From NCBI RefSeq assembly GCF_034702125.1, contig NC_085866.1, forward strand, positions 13,288,064 through 13,352,063: a stretch of 64,000 nucleotides of DNA, in the 5' to 3' direction. A program made the translations under genes and the position numbers. The stretch is from Engraulis encrasicolus (lineage: Eukaryota; Chordata; Actinopteri; Clupeiformes; Engraulidae). Under the pieces are notes generated by a model. That model worked only from the letters and a program-made list of their open reading frames with translations, ran no database searches and was not told where the DNA came from. Shown here piece by piece: positions 34,034-63,919 of this stretch (positions are counted from its first letter, which is position 1; each line of letters starts with the position of its first letter).

Positions 34034-37000
34034 GCCAGTGAAGTGCAGGCGAGTGTGTGTGTGCGCGTGTGTGTGTGTGCGTGCGTGTGTGTGTGTGTGT
34101 GTATCAGTGTAGGGTGGGTGGAGGAGAAAGGTGGAGGGGAGGAGTTGGTGGGTTTGGGGGGCGCAGAGGGAAGGGCGCGCCGGGAAGTCACAAAGTCAGC
34201 TTTGTCGTCGTACAGTCACGTACACCTCGAAACCCCTTAAAAAAAGGCACCCCAGACCCCCCACATCTCATGCACACACACCTCTTATTGCTTCCTCGCT
34301 TGCTGCCCTCTGCCTCCGCACACACAAACTCACACAGTCCACAGTCACACAGACAGCAACATGCGCGTGTGTAGCCTTCTTCTTCTTCTTCTTCTTCTAC
34401 GGTTTTTATTTTGTGCGCCCCCTTTATTCTCTATGATAATGCCCACCCCCCCACACCTCCTCTCATTTTTTTTGACTGCACCACTCTACTATATGCTGTA
34501 TCGATTGATTCTTAATGCCGTGTTTGTTTGTTTGTTTGTTTGTCTGTTTACGTGTGTGGTGCTTTTACACATTCCTTGCTTTGTGTCCAGCCTCGGCGAC
34601 GCTGTGTGTTGTTTCTGTGTCGTGGCTCCAGGCTTTTTTTTGGGGGGGGGGGACAAAATGGAGAGTGTTGCCTTTCACGACTTCCATTTCCCTTTTGTAT
34701 TGTCTTTTTTTTGGCGTTTCGTTCTTCCATGTTCAGTCGAGTGTTTGTACGAGGCTGAGGCGGTGAGTGACTCACAGAGGCCTGTGTCATTGTAGCTTTG
34801 CAGTGTTGCATCATTCTATTGCAGCTTTTTTTCGTCTCACATACTGTACATAATATACACAAACAGTAAACACATACTGTAGTACACACATACACACACA
34901 CACACACACACCGAAATCCTCGGTGACTGCACCTTCAAATTAAGCCACATCTCATGACAGTTCAGAGACATGGGCCAGTCAGACAACTAATGATGACTAA
35001 CTACTAACTGAAAAAAAACAATCGAACTATGAAAATCACTCAATCTCATGTACATAGTCACAGCCCTTTCATATCACACGCAGATCATTTGGAAAAACAA
35101 ACAAAACAAAAACAAAAAAACAGGACAGATGGATGCCGAGTGGCGTGCAAGTGGGAAGCGAGGGACTAAGGATGATTTCCCTACTGGCCCTGGTTCATAT
35201 GCATGCTTATTGCTTCAGACACACTCATACTGTAGTTTCGTGTGGGCACCCAAAGCAGGGCCGAGACAGCAGTGGCTAAGAAAATGACATGAGCGTATTG
35301 CTCTTCGAGCGCCACCTATTCTATTCTTGTATTCAGAAATCACCCATTCCCTCTTGCCACAGTTGTCACCCAACACATCATATAGCAGAGAGAAAGAGAG
35401 AGAGAGGGGCTGCTTTTTGAGAAACCACAGCACAACACAAGTAGTAGTACACACGATTGTATGAGACTGTGAAGTTATCGGATTGGGAGTGCATTGAAGA
35501 TAACGCGGGGCTTCACTTTATGAGGCACTGATTTAATTTTTTCTTATTCGTTTTTGAGAAATAGTGCTGGAGTGGTTGGGGAGCATTAGCAACAAGGACG
35601 TGAGTGTTTTTTCTGTTGTTATTGCACATATTTATGAGGGATGAGAGCCTAACAGTGGAAGGATGAGAAGTATGTTGCCAAGGAAACTAAAGAAGGGAGT
35701 CGGAGGAACTAGAAAATGTGGCTGGGAGTGTTGAAAAATAAAAGAGAGGACCACTAAGAGAGATTGTGTGCTTTAGATCGATGGTTGAGTTTCTGGTTTT
35801 GATGACGAGCATGTTGTATGAACTGTAGCTTAGTTTAGTGCTAGGCTGAACCCAACTGTACTTCAGTTGAACCCAGCGTACGCAAATGGTGGATGCATTC
35901 CCTGTAATGTTTACTGACTTGTGTTTACTGAGATGGCGTTGCAAGGTTGAGTGTCTGCCGAGATACCCCCTTGGGGCGTGTGCTGTGAATGGCCTCTCAC
36001 TTTTTTATCACATTGGTGGATCGAGTGTGATGTCTAACTTTTATACTTTTCCCCTCCATCTCTTTCACCTCATCTCCAACCCTAACCTGCTCACACTAAA
36101 AAGAATATGACCCTCCCCACACACCTATACAAACAAACAAGCAAACAACAACAAAAAACACAATGAATAATTGATTACAGATGGTACCTGTGCAATAATG
36201 GAAGATAACCATAGTGTGTTTGTTTGTCCCGTTCCCATTGCCTGTTCTGGCGAAGGGCAGTACATTAGAAAATCTGAATACTTCAAATATTACAGTATCA
36301 TCAAAGATCTCAGAAATAGTCATAATCTCACAGTTGTTTTGGCAGAGCTAGGTATCTATCTATGTGCTAGACATACTATTCGTGTAACAGTGGGCCAGCT
36401 GTAGGACTTGGATGCGCTAGGCAGCTGTGTTATGTCGTGATTTTCATGCGGGTGTCCACCTTCATGTCAATTTCCATATCCATGATAAGAGCACTTGGCT
36501 GAGGTGCACGTCTTACCCGCGTGTTACTGTTGATAACGGTTGGTGCAGAGCCTAGATTATCACATGTAGGATAGGCTACAACATCATGTTTACGGCAAAA
36601 AGACAGAGGACCAGTTGTAGCGATGGGACAATAATTTAAAATTAGCACTCTCAAGTGTAAAATGATTGATGCAATCATGGCACGGCACTGAAGAAAGAAA
36701 ATGAAGTTGCCATCCAAAAATCTACGCTGGCACTAAAATGAGCTGTACCTGAGAGCTACTTTTAACTCAACGTGTGCTACCGGTACCAAAACAAATCTCT
36801 GTAATTCCACTACACTAGCCTAGCCATAACCTTGTATTAATTATAGGGGAAATGCAAGTTGAGCGGAAGCTTACAGATGGCTTACAGAGTTGGACAGGCT
36901 CCCACTATACACCACCACCACCAGAAACACACCCCACCCCCCTTTGCTTCATCTAACCCGCCTCCTCTCTCTGGGGTTGGACTTGTGATGAGTGATCTCA

Positions 37001-38165
37001 TTCCTCTCCTCCATTAAGTGTACTTTGTTTTTCTTTTTCTTTTTTTCCCTCTCCTCTTGTCTAAAAGCTCTAGAGTCGACCACAGGGTCAGCTGAGGATC
37101 TCAATGTTATGTCTTAAAAACACAGCAATGCTCATATTTGAGTTCCTGCTATGCTAAAAAAAAACATTTCTCTTATCTGAGTTTTGTGCTATGTTGCTAC
37201 TTGAATTATTATGTTTTTTTTTTGTTTGTTTGTTTGTTTGTTTGTTTTTGACTGAAGGGAGACGTGAAACCAATAGGTCAAAACTAGTGCATCAAAATGA
37301 AGTCATTCCCTAGCTACTAACCATTAGCATCGACCGCATCTCCATGCCTAAAGGAATGATAACCATCATTTAGAGCATTTAGGGATTATCGCAACTTCAG
37401 AGAAATTGTCTTTAGTCTTTTGAATGACTGTAATAACGACTTACTAATATGCCTAATATCTCACAGTAGTAGAGTCTATGAGAAAGCCTTTGCTTCATGA
37501 AATCCTGTAAGAAATGTTGCATAGAGTTTCCATGGAGTGCACCCGAGGGGGTGTGTATAACGGTGGGGTAGTAGTCTACAGCCCCCACACCCCCCTGACT
37601 ACCTCTAGTAAACACACTACCATTGACTCATTGTCAGGCAGAACATTCACATTTGCACTTCTCTAAAATAAAGCTAAACACTTCCCCAAATACTGGGCAT
37701 GAATATGTGAAGGCATTGAGTTGCAGAGGGACCACATCTAAAGCATAGGTAGCACATCTCATGGAGGTATCTATGTGACAAATCGATGACTTATGAGACT
37801 GGAATTTATTGAAGGTTTTTTCTGATTATGAATTAACACTTTGTGTTGCGAGCCTCCATCCTTACTTTCATATCGCTTATTGTTTACCCTATGCTTTTTA
37901 TTTATTTAATTTAAACAAAAATGGAAATGTTTTATATTTGAATTTGTTTGTGCCATTGTCATTTGGTTGAGACGTAATGTGTGGGATACAAAACAAAGCT
38001 GTCCTTTAAAACCTCCCAGCAGCCACTTTGGTTTGGACTGATGACTAGATGGCCTGTGGTTCTGATCTGAACACTAGTATGTGAACAGTACCTAATGTCC
38101 TGTACAACAAAGTAAATCAAACAGAAGTATGGAAATAAAAATATTAAAAATAAAAAGACACATGA
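34034..38165 (+). other. gdi1: Probable long 3' UTR of gdi1
   Basis: No other coding exon is seen on either strand for about 4 kb after the stop. AATAAA signals at 38134 and 38149 could end a long UTR; earlier candidates exist (for example near 37668). Long 3' UTRs are known for vertebrate GDI1, but the endpoint here is inferred. Confidence 0.45.
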
Positions 38166-38235
38166 CAAAAATGTGTGGTTGTTTCTTTATTATATAAAAT
38201 CGTTTGTTTAATCCATTGCTAATAAGCTTCACCAC

Positions 38236-39012
38236 TAGGGCTGTAAAGATATTGTATAGAATTGAGAAATCGCTATACGCAGTCATGATACTGTATCGTG
38301 ATTAGAGATGCACAGGATCCAAGATCCAGTTCCGGATCCGGCAGGATAATAGGGTTTTTCACAGGATCCGGATCCGGCAGTATCTTAAGCAGTGGATCCG
38401 GTATCCGGCAGTTACCTAAAAATCAGGATCTGGTGCATCTCTAGCCTAGGTTTTTCAGTCAGCCTTTCACAACCCCAATTGCTGCATGGAGTGAAAGAAC
38501 TTTGGAAGCGGCCAGTGCAGGCAGTGTAGCAGTGAGCCAATGAGTCTAAAAAATAGTTTGAGCCAACGTAATAAAAAGGGCCCACGTGTACGAGTAGGTT
38601 ATGTGTTTCAACCCTTTCGTAGGATCCGGTATCCGGTTCCGGATCCGGCAGGATCTTAAGCAGTGGATCCGGTATCCAGCAAGATCCTAAAAATCAGGAT
38701 CCGGTGCATCTCTAATCGTGATACACTCTTTCAAAGTTCTTTTGCCCTTCAGTCTTGAAAACAACCATGTAATATGATGTGATAATGCTTCCAAGCGTAA
38801 AATATCCATCGTTATTGTTTTAAAACTTTTTAAAATGAATAGCCTTTTGCAACCTATTGTACCTACTACCCATCATAGTTTTTACATTTATAATTTCATT
38901 TTTTAATGTATTTGTAATTTATAAAGATGTATTACATAATTGTGGGGTGTATCGAACCGCAGGTCAAAAATCTTGATGCGAATCATGAGTTGAGTGTATC
39001 GATACCGCCCTA
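38236..39012. mobile_element. hAT-type element (outer of a nested pair)
   Basis: Ends TAGGGCTGTA and, in reverse complement, TAGGGCGGTA. Flanking 8-bp duplications TTCACCAC (38228-38235) and TTCACTAC (39013-39020) differ at one base. It is interrupted by a second element at 38303-38714. Related in ends to the element at 20732-21054. Confidence 0.8.
38303..38714. mobile_element. hAT-type MITE nested inside another hAT element
   Basis: Perfect 8-bp duplications ATCGTGAT (38295-38302 and 38715-38722). Ends TAGAGATGCAC at both termini in inverted orientation. The interior has repeated GGATCCGG(T/C)-type subunits. Confidence 0.88.
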
Positions 39013-39635
39013 TTCACTACTGATTATTACTGAAATCTGTCTCTTATATTTGACAGCTATTGAGTGTCATAATAATGACATTCAGGGATAGTGAAGTCCA
39101 AGCTTACAGTATTGATAATACATTGTAGAGGAGGTTGTTAAAGGGCTCTATATGTCACAAAGGTATTGATTTTTTTAAATGGTCATCACCAGAAATGTAT
39201 AAAAAATTGTCACATTCAAATTGACTGATTGAACAGCAACAGTAGTAAAGTTCAAATATGTGGTCTGTGGACGCAAGCAATAAATATTTGGCATTTGACT
39301 GCAGTACAAGTTTTGTACTTGTACTGCAGTACAAGTTTTTGACACATTCATACCTTAAATGCTGAATTCCAATCCACAGCAATAATCTGCATTAGGTGTT
39401 CAGAGTCAATTTGAACAAATGCAGGCACTTACGTAGGTGTGCAAGTGTCTCGTACACATTCTCTTGTGTTTTACACCCAGTGTCCTGTCCTTTTTAGTGT
39501 CTTTTTTGGACCACGCCACAATGGCAGCACTGGTCACCTTCATGACCAATGATTTCCCAATAAAAAAAAATAAGGAACAGAAAAAGGCTGTGTCATCCAA
39601 GTGACTCAGCATTTTCCCCACCAGCGTTATGCTGC

Positions 39636-57338
<17,703 letters not shown>

Positions 57339-58340
57339 GGTAGGTAACTGAGCAGGGGACAGTCCGGCTGCATCCGTGGATAAAATGAGCACTGGGGTTC
57401 TTTATTTGCGCGAGTCTATACAAATCACTGCTATGCGGGAAATTACTGGCAATTGGAGAATTACTGGCAGTGACAATCCAGCCGCTCGGGGGCGTGGCTC
57501 AATAACTCCAGATATCCATCCAAGTTTTGGACCTGTTGAGTAGCCAGCCAGGCCTCACAAAGTAGTGTATACCCACTGTAATTAAATATATCCATATACA
57601 TATATAACACCAAAATTGTTTTATTTTTTTGATAGCAAGAGCTAGGTAACTGCATGGCCCTGTTCACTTTTTCTGTTACTGCCAGTGCAGTGTCAGAGAC
57701 TTTTATAGAGCTCTTCAGCGTTGACGTCAACTTGTATGCGGCGTTTGGACTACCGGTTCCCTGGCGATTTTTTACATTGCAAAACGCCATAGAGATTCAG
57801 GTTTGGCAAAAATATAAGTTGCACGGCAACAACGAACATTAGCGTGTCCCCGCATCCCTTTCTCATTAGTGGAACGGATCGTATCATCATGTTGGTGTAT
57901 TCACATGTTAAATCATGACGATTATAATTCAATATTGCTAACCCCTTTCTGATCATTAAAACTTCCGAACTACATACTTTCCTTTGGTTGCCATGGGTAC
58001 AACCTTCCGCACGTACATGCCGTTAGATACTGGCGCCGTTTCTGTAGTCGCCAAAAGCTTCCGGGTTTAGCATATGGACGCAACATCGTATTTATGTCGA
58101 AGTTTGACACAAAATGATCAACCATGTCATACCTACAGCCTATTTTTAACACCCTCGACAGTTTGCGGGGGTTCGCTAAGCGCGTGCTTGCACTCGGAGC
58201 TTATTTGAAATTTACCCCTATTCATTCCCAATGGAGGCCGGAAGCCGATAGGAACCAGGACGTCGTTAAATGCTAACATGAAAGACTACAATCTACTACA
58301 TGCTTCCGCTTCCGCTGAAGAACTCTATTTCTTTGGGCTT
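57339..58340. promoter_or_regulatory. itih6 upstream region
   Basis: About 1 kb upstream of the itih6 start codon and before the large TIR element at 58341. It must contain the itih6 promoter. No specific motif or coding exon was recognised. Confidence 0.35.
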
Positions 58341-60324
58341 GTAGCAACCCAATGTAAGTAGGCTGCCGGATGTGAGTGCCCGGATATCCGCCCGAGTATT
58401 TACGTCTATTTTATCTCAGCTACTCGATTTCGGTCGTGTATTTACGACAGTTTAACCTCAGCTACTTGATTTCGGTCCAATTTGAGTCTGACTGAAGATG
58501 GAAGGGACATGGGTGCCGTGCGTAAAGAGCCCACAGCACATCGCCGTTTTGGCGACACCAGAGAATTCCTTGATCTCCCAATCAGAAGAATAGGCCCGGT
58601 GACCAATAACATCAAAATAATAAAAAATAAATAAAATGAAATTATAACTTAAAACCGAATTGATTTGGGTGTGAAAATTAAACTGTCTCAACCGGGCACC
58701 CAAAGGGAATCCATCAAAAGATAACGGCGTTACTTTCTCGTCTGCATTATTTTGTTTTTATTATCCAGGAGGACTGAGCTGAAAACTGCAGCAGTCACCT
58801 TGCACAGTTGTAGCTGCTCTGAAGCACGTGTGTGTCTAAGCAAATCATCCTGCCCATTCGCAATGTTAAATAAAAAGTTTTGCACAAGACTATAGTCTAA
58901 AATAGATGCACTGTCACAGACACTGGAATAGCCCGTTTCGGAAGGCATTACACGAGTTTACCCAGTCTAAATGTAGCTAGCACTCGGGAAGTTTCTGAGT
59001 TTTACTCCTTACATTAGTGAAACATAACATCAGGATATCCTACAAGTTAAAAGAATATCTCGGCATAGCCTTCTCTCTGAGTTAGAAAACAGCAGCTATG
59101 CCGTATATTGTGTAGCTTAGTTATTATTTGGTGGTGCAAAAACAACATGTGCGGCGAAACCATGCCGCATATTGTGCCATTATTAGCCTATTGGTGATGA
59201 TGCCGAAACAACAAAGCCAGATTGGTGACTAGAGCCTGCCTAGTACATTTAGACATAGCCTACTCATTTGATTGTGCCATGTACATTTAAAAGTGTCAGT
59301 GCAGAATTAAACTGGCCGCTGAATATAAACATTGGAGCCATTCTCCCTCCGTGTCTAGATACAGTCAGAGGCGCGCGCGCACGCTCTTATTTCTGTATTA
59401 TATGGAAAATATCCTAAAACGGTCACAACATCAGAGGACCTTCGTGGTGGAGGATACTTGCGGCGGGGGCCGAGAGCGAGTTGTTAGTTACGGGACACTA
59501 ATATTATTGAAGGGACAGACCATGCTCGATAATTTACCCGGTCTAAATGTAGCACTCGAAAAGTTATGCCGCATATTGTGCAGATTATTTGGTGATGCCA
59601 ACAACACGTGAAACTAGGCACATTGGAGACTAGAGCCTATAATTTAGACATAGCCTTCATTTGATGGTGCTACGTAAACTTAAAAGTGTCAGTACAGAAT
59701 CAAACGGGACGCACGCCCCTCTAAATACACGCAGACTATTTGAGATTAGTCAGTGATGGGGTAGGCTATATAAGAATGAATGGAGAGTGCAGAGCCGAGT
59801 GATGGGACTTATGGGAACAGACTTTAATATTGTGCAGAGGTGTGCGCGCGCACAACTAATTTCTCTCCCATCTCTTTGATCATCAAGCCTCCGATCTCCA
59901 AAAAGACACGGGCACTCAGGATAACTGTTTACACGAGCTGTTTAAATAATGTGATGCACGTTCTTCATGACATGGCATGGTTTGGCCACCTAAATTCAAC
60001 ATGACTGCATTCGCACATATCCATGATGGAATTGTCACTCTTAACGTGCAAGTGTTGAATATGAAAAAAAAGATCCTAAAACGGTCACAACACCAGAGGA
60101 CCCGTGGTGGTGTGGTGGATATTTGCGGCGGGGGCCGAGGCCGAGTTGTTACGGTAGGCTACAATCATATTAAGGGACAGTCAGGTGACACAGCGCGACT
60201 CACATAGGGTAGCTGTGGTACCGCAAAGCATTCCTGATGGTGGAAATGAATGCAAATGCATGCTAATACTCGGGCGGATATCCGGGCACTCACATCCGGC
60301 AGCCTACTTACATTGGGTTGCTAC
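58341..60324. mobile_element. 1984-bp non-autonomous DNA transposon with 60-bp perfect TIRs
   Basis: The first 60 bases (58341-58400, starting GTAGCAACCCAATGTAAGTA) are repeated exactly in reverse complement at 60265-60324. The interior has direct repeats: 59400-59520 resembles 60060-60180 (shared CCTAAAACGGTCACAACA and GCGGCGGGGGCCGAG), and 59205-59320 resembles 59610-59710. No open frame longer than about 90 codons. No clear target duplication. It fills most of the itih6-nsmce3 gap. Confidence 0.75.
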
Positions 60325-60744
60325 AGGGCTCTTATCGCGCTCTCTCTTACCCAAACAATACTACGTCACTTTCATGCGTCATTTTCAGAAACAAGCGGGA
60401 AGCTAACGGGCTAGCCTGCTGGTATGTTTGATTAGTAGTTGTCCCGTTTTCTGAGTTCAACAAGCTTATTTCAGTTATTTTAGACCACATAAGAGTGTGT
60501 GTTTTGAATTCGTGATCCGTATTTGATTATCTATTATTATCCGGTTTTGACAATGGGGTCTAAAATATCCAGATCGTGCTGAGTGAATACGGAAATACAT
60601 GTTGATTAAACTGATGCAAGCCAGCCATACAAACACATCCATATATCGGCCAGGAACATCGCTGTAAAGAAATGTATATAGTATTGATACTTTTCAATTT
60701 TAACATTAGTGTGTTTCCCCCTTTCTCTCTTCCGAGGTGTCACC
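60325..60744 (+). promoter_or_regulatory. nsmce3: nsmce3 upstream region
   Basis: 420 bp between the right end of the 1984-bp TIR element and the nsmce3 ATG. Promoter and 5' UTR by position; a pyrimidine-rich run (CCCCCTTTCTCTCTTCC, 60717-60733) precedes the ATG and could be a TOP-like start or an upstream acceptor. No TATA box seen. Confidence 0.35.
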
Positions 60745-63700
60745 ATGTCACAAAGAAAACGGCTATCGGCGTCGCAAAACAAAGCTGCTGCAGCAGCCGC
60801 CAATGTAAGACATGTTATTTTACTGACACTGCATGCTTTATGCTTGTTTTAACATGTGTGACGTGTACATTTTCCTTCTTTGTGCGGGTTGTTCACAAAC
60901 CATTTGTTGTCATTTGATGCGGAATTGCAGCGGTCAAGGGAAGAGTCGGATGACGACGAGGATGTGAGCTTGACTCAGCCAAGTTCGTCGCAGGTCCAGC
61001 GTGCACGGGAGAGCTTTACGCCTATCCAGATCGATCGCAAGGCATGTTCTATTGATTTATGTATTGTGGGAAGCAATACTTGTCATTGTTGAAAATGTTA
61101 TTGTCATTTTGTGATGCTGTTGCTATCAGCAACTTACAAGCAAGCGGTCATTGTGTGATGCTGCTGTGTGCTATCCTCATCTGAAGTCTCTTTTTCAAAC
61201 CGAAAGGTTGCAGAGGTTGTCCAGTTTATCCTGATAAAGGATCAGAGGAAAGTACCAATACGAAGAGCAGGTTGGTATGAATTCATCTGTAGGTTTGCAA
61301 TGATGATCTAGTAGTCAGACCACCAACCTGGTTCTCACCAGATGAATTTGGATAAGCCCGTTTATTGGCAGACACATTTGACTTTGGAAATCAATTAAGC
61401 TGTATTACTGATCAATTAATTGTGCTTTCAGTTTGTTTCTTATGGGCTGTTTATACATACCTGCCGGATATGTATAAACAGGCCCTAATACTGTGTGGAC
61501 TATAGTCAAATGTATCCCAATAAATAATCATGCAGAATTCATGCCATAGTTGGTAGCAATAGAACCCAAAGTGAAGTGATTTTTTTTCTTTGTCTGACTT
61601 TCCTTTTTCGTTGATATTTTTACACCCTGTTTTGTTGTGAGATGACTAAGCCCTCGTTTTTTGTATTGCTTGTTACCATTTACCCGGTGTTATTTTCCAG
61701 ACATCGCAAAACATGTCATCAAAGAATACCGGTCAATGTACCAGGATATCATGAAGCGTGTCATCCGCACATTTGACCAGGTGAGATCCATACTCCTGAT
61801 CTTTCATTTGGACACATACATGCGTTACCCTTATTATGGAGGTGATGTTAACCAACTCAAATGAAGAATTAGTGAAATGCAATCGCCGTCTTGCTATACA
61901 GTAAGGCTGAGAGTACATTGCATTAGATTGCAATTATCTGATGCTTTTATCCCAAGCGACCAATCGTGGGGTTAGGTTCCTTTCTATTTGGCACTTAGGA
62001 CCTGGAAGATGGTATAGCGATACACCTTAATAGTGGTCAGGGTGGGTTTCGAACCTGCAACCACTAGGCCACGGAAATACTGTAAAGCAGTTTTACAATT
62101 ACATTTGTATATTGATCGGTTACCTGATGTAAGACTATCAATGTCAGACTTCGTCTAAAACAAAGACTGACAATTAAAATGGAACCCTTGAAATATGCAT
62201 TTGATTCTCTGACCCTCATCCATGATTATTCTTTTTAGACGTTTGGACTGAAGCTGGTGGAAATTGATCCTAAAAGTCATGTGTACATCCTGGTCAACAA
62301 GCTGGAGGCAATGCCTGAGGAGCCAGTTAGCATGTAGGTGGACCCAGACACACATCACTCAGTACTGTTTGTTTGCTGGTGATTGGGAATTATTACATTA
62401 CACTACACTACAGTACACTGTCACTACACTTAGCTGACACTTTTATCTTACGTGACTTGGTTATTTGCAGGGTATTGTTTACAGTCCCTGGAGCAGTATG
62501 AAGTTATAGCTGCTTTGCTCAAGGGCACTTCAGCCATGGAGTTTGGTGGGGAGTGAAAGGGTGGGACTCGAGCCTGCAACCCTCTGATCCCATCTCCTTA
62601 AAGGGGTATGCCACTATTTTGGGGCTGAATACGGTTAAAATCGTTGCCCTGGGTTTATAAAAGTGGTAAAGTGTCTTATTTTTTATGTTAGGCGTTGTCT
62701 TGTTTTAAGGAGGGTAGGGATGCATTGGTTTTTTTGAAAACCAATACAAGTACGAGTACAATAATGTGTGTACTTGCCGATACCGATACCTTTTACCACC
62801 AAAATACAATGAAAATAAATGCATGGCCTTGTTTTTTTCCACCTGTGATATTTTTATTGTCTATTTCCATGTAGATTTAAATGTTAGTAAATGTATGAGG
62901 TGGCACTTTTTCTCTATGCTGCTTTCAAGTCCACAGAACGTGACAAGATTTTGCATTGTTTTGTGTAATAGCAGTATCGTTCCTGGTATCGGCAAGTGCT
63001 TGACGAGCATGAGTACAATTAGCAGTATCAGTGCATCCCTAAAGGAGGGAGTAAGTATCTAAGCTAGTGAGAGTGGATGGATCACACATTCTACAGTGAT
63101 CCATTGACTTTCACTAGCTTAGCTACATACTCTCTCTTTTAACTTCTCGTAAAGCAAGACAATGCCTAACATGAAAAATAAGACACTTTACCACCTTTAT
63201 ATACCCTGGCCAACGATTTTAACTGTATTAAGCCCCAAAATAGTACCATACCCCCGTTAGACCACGACTGCCAAGGGCATGTACACACTTACAGTGCTTA
63301 TTGCCCCAAGAGTCTTTCGGGTGATTTGACTTCACAATTATTGCCTATGCTTGGCAACATGATCTAAGAGTAGAGGGCATTATGCTCAGGAAATGTATTG
63401 CGTGCAAAGATTACAATCCTAAGCCATATGAATTTTTTAGTTTTTTGTTAAAATACATTATCAGCCATGGCTCAAACAGTAGGGTGCTGCACTGTTAACA
63501 CTTTTCACAAATTGTTTTTAACGTCACAGACCTCCCCCTGGGCCTATACTAGAAAGCTGGTTCAGGAGTGAACCAGTTTAAGTTAAGAGGTAAATCACCT
63601 AATAGAATAGTCCTAGAGTCCTCATTTGCTTTCAACCTGGTTTTCTCCTGAACCAGCTTTTAAGTAACAGCCCCCTGAATTTGAAAAATCTAGTTTTCAC

Positions 63701-63919
63701 CTTGTGTGACGTGCATACCCTTGCGTGGGGGCATTGTGATGTGTGTAATGGAAAGTGGTAAATATGCGGTGGTGACATGCCTGCCTAGAAAAATGCGTAG
63801 AGCACGTGTCTGAACTTGCTTTGCTGTTGCTGTTCTCAGGATCCCTGCCAACCCCAAACACGGCCTGCTCTTCACCATCCTCAGTGTCATCTTCATGAAG
63901 GGTGGAGTCGTCAAAGAAG
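60745..63919 (+). CDS. nsmce3: MAGE-family SMC5/6 subunit NSE3 homologue, 5' part
   Basis: Six exons are visible: 60745-60804, 60931-61041, 61207-61270, 61701-61780, 62239-62333, 63840-63919. The gene continues past the right edge. NSE3 is the MAGE subunit of the SMC5/6 DNA-repair complex, acting with NSE1 and NSE4. The ATG sits in CACCATGTC context. The N-terminus is MSQRKRLSASQNKAAAAAAN, with a poly-Ala run, then an acidic stretch (EESDDDEDVSLTQ). The MAGE homology domain starts at VAEVVQFILIKDQRKVPI, continues through RADIAKHVIKEY, FGLKLVEIDPKSHVYILVNK and PKHGLLFTILSVIFMKGG. The exon 2 donor is AAG|GCATGT, a GC rather than GT donor, inferred because the DRK-VAEVVQ join fits the family. 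Fish usually have a single MAGE gene with introns; human NSMCE3 is intronless. Exon 1-6 phases all agree. Confidence 0.92.
61915..62590. repeat. Two degenerate copies of a teleost repeat in nsmce3 introns 4 and 5
   Basis: Copies at about 61915-62085 and 62395-62590 (nsmce3 exon 5 lies between them) share a TTTTATC and GCGAC or GTGACTTGG start, a TTACAGTCCCTGGAGCA-type block and a (G/C)TCGAACC or TCGAGCCTGCAACC end. A weak third copy lies at about 46610-46710 and a fourth at about 27541-27620. Family name not assigned. Confidence 0.5.
62602..63255. repeat. Large palindromic MITE interrupted by a hAT MITE
   Basis: Arms begin GGGGTATG(C/G) and share blocks such as ACTATTTTGGGGCT, GTTAAAATCGTTG and TGGTAAAGTGTCTTATTTTT in inverted order. 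Removing the hAT at 62715-63041 plus one 8-bp duplication restores a continuous hairpin whose tip lies near 63094-63104. Confidence 0.8.
62715..63041. mobile_element. hAT-type MITE in nsmce3 intron 5
   Basis: Perfect 8-bp duplications AAGGAGGG (62707-62714 and 63042-63049). Ends TAGGGATGCA in inverted orientation. It is inserted in the left arm of a larger palindrome (62602-63255). Confidence 0.88.
63540..63675. repeat. Palindromic MITE family A, copy 3
   Basis: Starts GGGCCTATACTAGAAAGC, then TGGTTCAGGAGTGAACCAG, and ends with the inverted match. In nsmce3 intron 5. Confidence 0.75.

Larger units (their letters stand above)
38166..39635. other. Convergent intergenic region between gdi1 and itih6
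   Basis: It holds a nested pair of hAT-type elements (38236-39012) and the likely 3' UTR of itih6 on the minus strand. No clear minus-strand AATAAA was found close to the itih6 stop. Nothing else recognised. Confidence 0.4.

Noticed and set aside
60745..61041. Possible extension of nsmce3 exon 2 to a later GT donor
   Set aside because: It would add bases that shift the frame or break the conserved DRK-VAEVVQ join; the GC donor fits best.
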